Part shown: positions 57,359 through 64,000 of the stretch, piece after piece
How the letters are laid out: every line of letters begins with the position of its first letter
Position numbering within the stretch: the first letter of the stretch is position 1
Origin: Holtermannia corniformis
Lineage: Eukaryota; Basidiomycota; Tremellomycetes; Holtermanniales
Assembly (NCBI GenBank): GCA_001599935.1
Contig: BCIJ01000001.1
Location: 1,799,027-1,863,026, forward strand
DNA length: 64,000 nucleotides
Reading direction: 5' to 3'
Translations under genes and position numbers: made by a program
The notes under the pieces: model-generated
Told to the model about the DNA's origin: nothing
Databases searched by the model: none
What the model saw: the letters and a program-made list of their open reading frames with translations, nothing else

Positions 57359-59544
57359 TCACGCCGGAACACTCGACGTCACATTCCAAGAGACGGGCGA
57401 AGTCCACGACGTTCCTGATTGTCCTTGTTGATCGACATGGCCCACGTTGACCTCTGTCTGCGTGATAGTTGGAGTAGTCGCCGAGCGAAGTCGACGTCGC
57501 AGTTTGCGTGTCTGATCCACCTCGATCCGTCTTTGCACCTCCGACTCGATGCCACCTAAACTCGTTTCCAGTTTATTCAGGAGGGTAATGTGGCTGTCGA
57601 GACGGAAGGAACGCTGGTCGTTCCTCACACGAAGGCGTTTGTCGGTATGTTTGGCACCTCCATCGAAAGTCGTCAGAGCGATTTGAAGTTGCTCCGCCTC
57701 TTGCGTCCACACGCGAGTCTCATCACCGATCCAAGCGCGCGCAGTGCGTAGCTCGTCCAGCACGAGGGACAGGCGTCCAGCGGCATGAGATAGGTGTACT
57801 AGGGGATCAAACCAGCTCGTTGATGGGCCCAGCGCCGGATGGATGAGTTGTCGGTGCACACGTGAGCGATGTGATGCGGCAGCTGGCGTGTCACCGACGC
57901 CACCGTTCGATAGTGCCGAGGCGTACGCCGCGTACCATTCAGCGCGAACGGCATACGTCTCGTGCAACGCCGTGCGAAGTATGTGCAAAGCCACGTCAAA
58001 GTCGCCTATTGCTGCGGCGTGCTTGATCATGACTGTAAATGTCCTCGTGTTCACACTAGGTTGTCGATGTCGGTAGTAAGAATGAGGGGAGAAGGGGGCT
58101 TGGAGCGTCGAGGACTGAACAAAGGCAGCGTAGACCGTAGTCGGCAAAGGGGCTTTGGTGACGAAGTCGCTGAATTGGCGCTTAGCGATTTGTGGCCGCG
58201 GTGACTTGGCGGTATGGGGTGCTGACTCCACTTCGTTGGATGAGGTTGGCGAGCGAGGGTGCACAGGACGGCCAAAGAAGTTCAACCGGTCGGTACTGCC
58301 ATGTTCTCTGCTCAAGGCGGCGCTCAGTGTTTCCACTGGCTCGTCCTGACGGGGAGGTAGCTCCGACCGTGTCTTGTTGATGAGCTGCGTGGGCTTGCCG
58401 AGCGTCTCGAGCGCACTCAACATGTCCCACACGCTACCTCGGTTGCCTAGGTCGTCGATCACAACGTTCATGGTGTGAACACTGACTTGAGGTAGTTCGT
58501 TGGCGCTCTCAGCTGACGGCGGCGCGATTGCTGGGAGACTGCCACTGAAGCCTCGTTCCAGGATTTCTTCGTAGATGGAGTCGAGGGCTGCGAGTCCCGG
58601 CGAGAAGTCGCGCCCAAGGCGGTGTACAATTGTGAGTAGATGATCGAGCGTGATACGCCGAAACGCGATACCAGCGCCATGCAGGCTGCGCATGATACCT
58701 TGCGCTAGTCTGACAGTGCGGACAGCGATCTCACTGCCCTGTGGATGAGGGAGGCCTTTCGGAGAGGTATCCGGCTGAGTGGCACGCGCGGCATGTGCTG
58801 CAACGGCGAGCCACTTGGAGATGGCTGCGAGCCTAGCGTTTGCTGTCTTGATATTCATGGCGTAGCCGCGAGCGGCCATTTCCCTGGCAATGTCTTCGCA
58901 CCCCGCGACGTGCCCTACGGTTGCAAAGTGACGGAGCACAAAGTTGTAGTCGTGAAGGGTAGGATAGGACCCCATTGACGCTGAAGAGCGGACACAGGCA
59001 AGGTCCGACATGACGAGAGCCAGTCTTCGCTCCCAGCGTAGCGCCGCGTTTGGTACGGTGAACCCGTACGACTTGCTGAGTGTCGTCGCATCGGCTAGCT
59101 GTGCGCTTCGACGGACCGATGCGCTGCGCACGGCTTCTACGTGGGGTACGACATGTCGTAGAACGCGTTGCAGAGCAGCGGGTGCCAGATTCTGACGGCA
59201 ATCCGCAGAGAGTGAGCGATACAAGGCCCATATGCGGTTCGCGTCGGCAACCGACGCTTGTGGCGAAGTGCGTGGCTTGTCTAGGAGCAGCTCAAGTTTG
59301 CGAACATTCCACACTTCGCCTTCGGCATGATCCGATTTGGCAGAGCTCGCAGGGCGATGCGGCGGTGATGGTGGCTCGGCGCGGGAAAAGAATGTAGGGA
59401 TGGTGGAGGAAGAACGGCTCGTGCTGGTCACAGACCCGCGCCACGCCGGCCTGTCCTGAGGTCAACGCCGTCCGCTGTGCACTGCTATATCACCTACCTT
59501 GTACCCCGGCTTGCCGCAGCACGCAAGGCTCGAACGAGGGACAT
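57359..59544 (-). CDS. Mitochondrial pentatricopeptide-repeat-like protein
   Basis: Exons (minus order) 59498..59544 and 57359..59450; 712 aa. A short first exon encodes MSLVRALRAAASRGTR, a strongly basic amphipathic leader typical of mitochondrial import. The 690-codon second exon carries helical pairs such as LHDYNFVLRHFATVGHVAGC, EDIAREMAARGYAMN and TRTFTVMIKHAAAIGDFDVA, which read as PPR-type repeats (35-residue RNA-binding units) at about 180-250 and again near 480-540, separated by disordered stretches. A role in mitochondrial RNA processing or translation is an inference from the family. It is unusual here for having only one intron. It is convergent with APP1. Confidence 0.75.
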
Positions 59545-59698
59545 GGTGAGATTGCTTGTCGACGACCATGACTGTCGCAACGCCCGAAAGTGAGCGAAAG
59601 GTGACTGAATGACGTGTCAGTGACTGACCGTCCGCACTGACGTGAGCGCTCGGGCTCTAGACCGACTCCCTTTGCCATCTCCATCTTTGGTGAACGCA

Positions 59699-62058
59699 AT
59701 GTCCAGCATTCCAAGTGAGTCACCTGCTGCGCGTCCTGCCATCTGACTCTAGCTTTCTGACAGTCAACATCAAGCACGCCGGCAAAGTCTACAGCGTGAC
59801 CCTAGACCCTAACGGGACGGCTCTTGCGTTCAAGGATGCTATCTACCAGTCTACTGGGGTTCCCGTCGGTGGGTTCCTACTCTTGCGCCTACGCGTTACT
59901 CATGTCCGCGCGTATAGACCGTATGAAAGTCATGGTCAAAGGCGGGATGCTCAAGGTCGGTAGCGTACTCGGTCAAAGCAGCAGCTAACCGGTCGACCTC
60001 TAGGATGATGCCGACCTCGCTAAACTGCAGTTCAAGCCTGTAAGCCCTCTATGCGCCGGTGATGTATCACCGCTGACACATAGCAGCTGCAAACAATCAC
60101 TGTTGGTCCAGTCCTGCGCCTGGGTACTCCAATAACGCAGTGCAGGTCATCGGTTCAGCAGGCGAGCTTCCTCAGGCTCCAGCGAAGGCAGCAGTGTTTG
60201 GTCGGTCGCAAGAGGACAGAGGATATTTTACTGACGCGCTGCAGCTGAGGATCTGAATGATTCTGCCATGACCTCGACAGTGGGTCGCTGTGAGATACCT
60301 GGCCGTGCTCATACCCCTGCCCATTATAGTCTCCTGACCCTCCCGGGCTTGTCAACCTAGGCAACACGTGCTACCTCAACTCAACTTTGCAGGTGCTGCG
60401 AACGATACCGGAATTGCCAGACGTGCTCCAGCAGTATGTTCGTTTGTGTCGCACGGCTAATGTGCTGATCATTACAGGCCGATGTCGGAAAGCTCGGCGT
60501 CGAGCTCACGCCTTGCCAAGTCTTTCAAAGCCGTCCTAGGCACCATGGCTCAGATATCGACCGCCTTCCCGCCAATGGTCCTGCTCAGAGCACTGCGTGA
60601 TGTTGTGCCGCAATTTGCGGAACTCGACCGCACAGGACATCACGCCCAGCAAGGTCAGTACAATGTGCATTGACGCACCATGGCTTACCTTGTCGCAGAT
60701 GCAGACGAGGCTTGGACGCAGATTATCACCAGTTTGAACACCACACTCCGTTCACAGACAAGCGATCAATCGTTTATCGATCAATACATGGCGGCCGAAG
60801 TCAAACAGACGTCAGCATCCACTGCGCGTCTGCAATAACTGATATTGATGCAGCCTCTCATGCGATGAGACGGACCAGGAGCCTCCTACTGAGAGACTTG
60901 AAAAAGTTCTCAAACTCACATGTAACATCTCGGCGTCTACAAATTTCTTGCTTTCGGGCATTCTCGACGTGGGTCAGCGCCTTGTTTGAGCTCTCAACCT
61001 AATGATCACCAAACAGAGCTTCGACCAAAAGATTGAAAAGACCAGCCCCACGCTCGGCCGGATGGCCGTTTACAGCCAGTAAGTCCAGAGATGTGACATT
61101 AGTTCCGCTGACCAAGTTGCAGAAAGTCGCGTTTGTCTAGGCTTCCCGTTAATTTGGCCGTGCACCAAGTCCGCTTTTATTGGCGCAGTGACATACAGTA
61201 CGTCGGCCACAATGTTTTGTCAATCCTAACGTACGGAAAGGAAGAAAGCCAAGATCAGTGCGTCATGCTAATGTCATGAGATCGCGCTAACATATGCAGT
61301 GCGAAAGGTCAAGTTTCCTATGCAACTCGATGCTTTGGACCTCGTAAGTCGAATGACTTGCGCACATGGGGCTCACAGGTGATAGGTCACAGATGAACTC
61401 CGTGCCAAGATGACGCCAATCAGCGTAGCCGTCAAGAACATCCTCAAGGCTCGCGATGAGAGGGAAAAGATTTCCAAGCGAGCCAAGACGTCGACTGACG
61501 GCACGGAATCAGTCGAGATCGCCAGGCGCGAGACAGAAGAAGTTCAGGCGCTGATTGCACAATCTGGTCTCACCGACCCAGGCTGCAACCCCAGCGCGCT
61601 GTACGAGCTCTCTGGTGCGGTCGTGCCTCGTACCCACGCAACTGCAGCTGACAACTTGCACAGCGATGGTAACCCACAAAGGCGCTTCCGCAGACTCTGG
61701 TATGTCTCATCAATGATTGCCTCCGAACTCACTTTGCCCAGGTCACTACATCGGCTGGACGCGCAAGACCAACGACGTGTGGTACAAATTCGACGGTGAG
61801 ACAGTGATACCCATCAGCGCACATAAACTCACTCAGTGCAGATGACAAAGTGACAGAGGTGTCCGCGTAAGTCTAAAGCCCGCCGTTGCTATCGGCCTCA
61901 ATAACGGCAATTGCAGCGACAAAGTCGTCAAACTTGATGGCGGCGGTGAAGACTCGGTGGCGTACATTCTGCTTTACAGGTCAGTTTCGGACCGTGTACC
62001 GCGGCCGTGTCGCTCGGCTGTTGACAATGCCGGGCTTTGCAGGGCTGTATCCGTGTAG
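59699..62058 (+). CDS. UBP6: Proteasome-associated deubiquitinase UBP6/USP14
   Basis: Removes ubiquitin from substrates at the 19S proteasome. Exons: 59699..59714, 59764..59868, 59918..59955, 60004..60039, 60087..60101, 60146..60200, 60245..60279, 60330..60433, 60478..60653, 60699..60810, 60854..60968, 61017..61078, 61123..61197, 61241..61257, 61300..61343, 61386..61614, 61664..61699, 61742..61795, 61842..61866, 61917..61979, 62043..62058; 475 aa, all phases consistent. The N-terminal ubiquitin-like domain (KVYSVTLDPNGTALAFK ... MKVMVKGGMLKDD) precedes the Cys box GLVNLGNTCYLNSTLQV (Cys about 114), DADEAWTQII, RLPVNLAVHQVRFYW, and the His box ASADSGHYIGWTR (His about 425) with WYKFDDDKV and SVAYILLYR. 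Length matches the family. Very finely split: 21 exons of 15-229 nt. Confidence 0.96.
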
Positions 62059-62402
62059 CTATTGTTCATGCACGACTGCCTTATTGTTTCGTAAACGAGC
62101 ATGACCAACCCGATAACCTGAACAAAAGGACGGTTGGCTTGACAACCGTGCCTGAAACACATCGACTATTGTTCTCTCATCGGTCCGACTCTGGGCGCTG
62201 CAGACAATACGCACTGAACAATAAGCAACACCGTACACTCGCTTAGGCGCAGTCTTTTGTTCTGCTCTCGGCGCTTGCCGAGGGTTACCGTTGCCAGGGT
62301 ATAAAACTGCGACCATCCTCGTCTCGATCCTCATCAAATCCAACACACACTTCCACCTCTAGTTACCTACCTACACTCTCTCTCTTACTCAAACTCCTTA
62401 CA
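62059..62402 (+). promoter_or_regulatory. Promoter of the pheromone gene
   Basis: A clear TATA box (TATAAAA, 62300..62306) lies about 100 bases before the ATG, with a C/T-rich leader in between. GAACAAAAG occurs at 62120..62128 on the plus strand and again on the minus strand at 62254..62262, and ATTGTT lies near 62166. These resemble HMG-box sites such as the pheromone-response element ACAAAGGG bound by Prf1/Mat2-type factors; the match is approximate. Confidence 0.55.
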
Positions 62403-62522
62403 ATGGACGCCTTCACTGCCATCTTCACCACCTCCAACATCGCCGCCGGCGCCGAGGCTCCTCGCGACCAAGAGACCAAGACGGGCTCGTACGGTGGTTC
62501 GAACGGTTGTGTTATTGCTTAG
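62403..62522 (+). CDS. Lipopeptide mating-pheromone precursor (CAAX protein)
   Basis: A 39-residue ORF in one exon: MDAFTAIFTTSNIAAGAEAP, a short acidic linker, then TKTGSYGGSNGCVIA-stop. The last four residues, C-V-I-A, form a CAAX box for farnesylation, proteolysis and carboxymethylation. The MDAFTAIF start, the small size and the Gly/Asn/Ser-rich stretch before the Cys are the layout of basidiomycete a-factor-like precursors; the NGC end recalls rhodotorucine A. The mature peptide is probably the last ~10-14 residues ending at the Cys, but the N-terminal cut site cannot be fixed. The TAG stop is followed at once by a gtaaga donor, and a 56-nt intron (62523..62578) appears to lie in the 3' untranslated region. 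No second copy seen. Confidence 0.88.
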   Translation: MDAFTAIFTTSNIAAGAEAPRDQETKTGSYGGSNGCVIA

Positions 62523-63085
62523 GTAAGAACTGTGACGTCCTGCTGGCCCGCAACCATCACACTGATTTCCAATATTAGGCATTCTCGTCAACTTCGCGCG
62601 GGGGTGGATCCGGAGGATCTTATATTTAGTTCTATGTAGAATGCATAAGTCGTTCGCACTCGACGTTCTGCTCCAGAACGCTTTTTATCGGCTCTGTAAT
62701 GCACTAGACCACGTGCTACCATGATTTAAGCGGCTTGAACCAGCATGCCTATAACAAGGTCCCATGGAGGAGCCTATCCATCCCCTTTCTCGTTAGACAC
62801 CTGCCTATCCCGCGCCCGCGCGATACGGAGGCGACCAGTGCTCGATTGTCGACCGTCGGTTGACGTGCTACCGGGCACTTCAGCTAGCGTGTGATGCTGC
62901 CAATACCTCAAGACTGCCTGGAGTGCGCGCACATCGACATGAAGTGACGAACCTGACCATACACAGATACACAGGCCGGGTCCTGTACGCCGACATTGAA
63001 AGGTTGAGGTGAGGCTCACATCCATGAACTAGCTATTACGCTACGCGGGCAAACAAGAGCCATGTCGAATCTGAGCGACTGCTAG
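62523..63085. other. Pheromone 3' region and uncertain upstream exons
   Basis: Contains the 3'-UTR intron (62523..62578) and a CACGTG box at 62710..62715. From about 62803, after ctcgttag, an open frame (TPAYPAPARYGGDQCSIVDR ... LQLACDAANTSRLPG ... NLTIHRYTGRVLYADIERLR) runs to a gtgagg donor near 63012. It may be a 5' exon of the next gene, but I could not join it in phase. Confidence 0.35.
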
Positions 63086-64000
63086 CTCCCGCGGCAACAT
63101 TGTTAGGAGATCTGGAGACCATATTACGCCGAGGCAGCCAGCGATCCACACGTTACCCCGAACGTCTCATAAAGCTATTGGGCACGAGATTGCAGGCAAT
63201 TGCCATGGGCGATGATCCTCTGTGCGTACGCGCGCGCGAGGTGCAATCACTGACATATCTCAGGTATATGGATCAGAGAATCAGGCGTACTGCTGCCATT
63301 TTTTGGGCGAATTGGTCAAACAAAGTCTTCATTCGCCAGCTGAAAGACAGCCGACGGATAGAAGACCTGATATTACAATTCGTAACAGCTTCCGCCAAAA
63401 CTCTCCGCAAGGAACCCGAATTGATGGATAGCAATTGGAAGAGTGCGTTACACGCACAAACTTCTGATTTCCTGGATATTCTATCGGACGGCTTGTCGGC
63501 GTGCGCTCCTTCTGCGACAGAGTTGCACGAAAAACTGCGCGCGTACAAAAGCTCCTTGCTCCCATCTCAATCGACACAATCCCAATCTGGTCTTACTCGA
63601 ACATCTCACGCACAGCGGGTAGATCACGAAGGCATCTCCGTTGACGACGACGACGACGACACCTTTGCCGCGATAATGGAAGAATTATTCGAGCTCTCCC
63701 TCTCGGACAGTCGCAAAATGATCCGTCGTTTTCAAGGTTTCTGTACTGCTGAGGTGAGCCGCTTGTACCTCACGAACCCGGGTGAGTCTCATGCAACCTG
63801 GCAGGCCGCTTTGTTCGACTTGAAGGTCAGTTTCACCCAACAGCCACTTCCAACGCGGTGAATATATGTTCAAGGTCTTCAGCTATGTCTACAACGCCTC
63901 AACACCGATAGACCGTATCCGTTCAGCCGGACCAACTTCCCTTGCGAAGACCTGTGGATAGCCTGGCGCACTGCAGAGATTACAACTCTATCACAGCTCA
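63086..64000 (+). CDS. 5'/internal part of an unrecognised gene (runs off window)
   Basis: Probable exons 63086..63221, 63264..63825, 63883..64000, continuing past the window. An acceptor (gactgctag) opens the first. It reads LLGDLETILRRGSQR, LIKLLGTRLQAIAMGDDPLY, RIRRTAAIFWANWSNKVFIR, LILQFVTASAKTLRKEPEL, then an acidic insert (SVDDDDDDTFAAIMEELFEL), and finally DLWIAWRTAEITTLSQL at the edge. The helical character suggests a large repeat or regulatory domain. I do not recognise the family. The true start lies upstream. Its place beside a pheromone gene makes it a candidate mating-type-locus flank, which is only inference. Confidence 0.5.

Noticed and set aside
63062..63085. ATG at 63062 as the start of the last gene
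   Set aside because: Its frame stops after seven codons and the sequence before 63086 reads as an intron 3' end (gcgactgctag).

Overview
The window is nuclear DNA of a compact, intron-rich fungus. The genes point to a basidiomycete, most likely Pucciniomycotina. It has almost back-to-back genes, many introns of about 40-60 bases with GT-AG ends and a CTGAC/CTAAC-like branch site 8-20 bases before the acceptor, and a lipopeptide mating-pheromone precursor with a CAAX box. A small Mixia-like genome would fit, but that placement is an inference. Most single open frames are exons. I rebuilt genes by joining exons and checked that codon phase is kept across every junction; exon lists are given per gene.

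Layout, left to right. 1-9.3 kb: 5' part of a mitochondrial succinate-semialdehyde dehydrogenase (-), the TFIIH kinase KIN28/CDK7 (+), a CCCH-finger/coiled-coil protein (+), and the Sar1 exchange factor SEC12 (-), which carries a 1.26-kb intron. 9.6-20.8 kb: SLX4 nuclease scaffold, a membrane-anchored proline-rich protein, a 21-exon NADPH oxidase (-), and two unrecognised proteins that share a short C-terminal motif. 20.9-25.6 kb: DBF4 (-), a doubtful small gene, then a 1.7-kb gene-poor island with degenerate tandem repeats. 25.6-29.1 kb: signal peptidase subunit SPC3 (-) and the ER chaperone KAR2/BiP (+), divergent from one promoter. 29.5-39.7 kb: an Arb1-like protein (-), a 28-exon chitin synthase (+) and a CAS1-type polysaccharide O-acetyltransferase (-).

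40-50.3 kb: a DUF218 membrane protein (+), a SWD3/WDR5-like WD40 protein (-), the cohesin subunit RAD21/SCC1 (-), a C2H2 transcription factor (+), a small unknown gene (-) and a POM34-like nucleoporin (+). 50.4-64 kb: gamma-glutamyltransferase (+), eIF2-gamma (-), phosphatidate phosphatase APP1 (+), a mitochondrial PPR protein (-), the proteasomal deubiquitinase UBP6 (+), the pheromone precursor (+) and the start of an unrecognised gene (+).

The genes are mostly housekeeping with no operon logic, but some neighbours make sense together. SPC3 and KAR2 share a promoter with two ACGT-core sites. Chitin synthase and the CAS1 acyltransferase are both cell-surface polysaccharide enzymes. The most notable finds are the unannotatable-by-size pheromone gene at 62.4 kb and an unusual density of micro-exons (6, 8, 9, 10, 14 and 15 nt), including a candidate exon of a single nucleotide in the chitin synthase gene.
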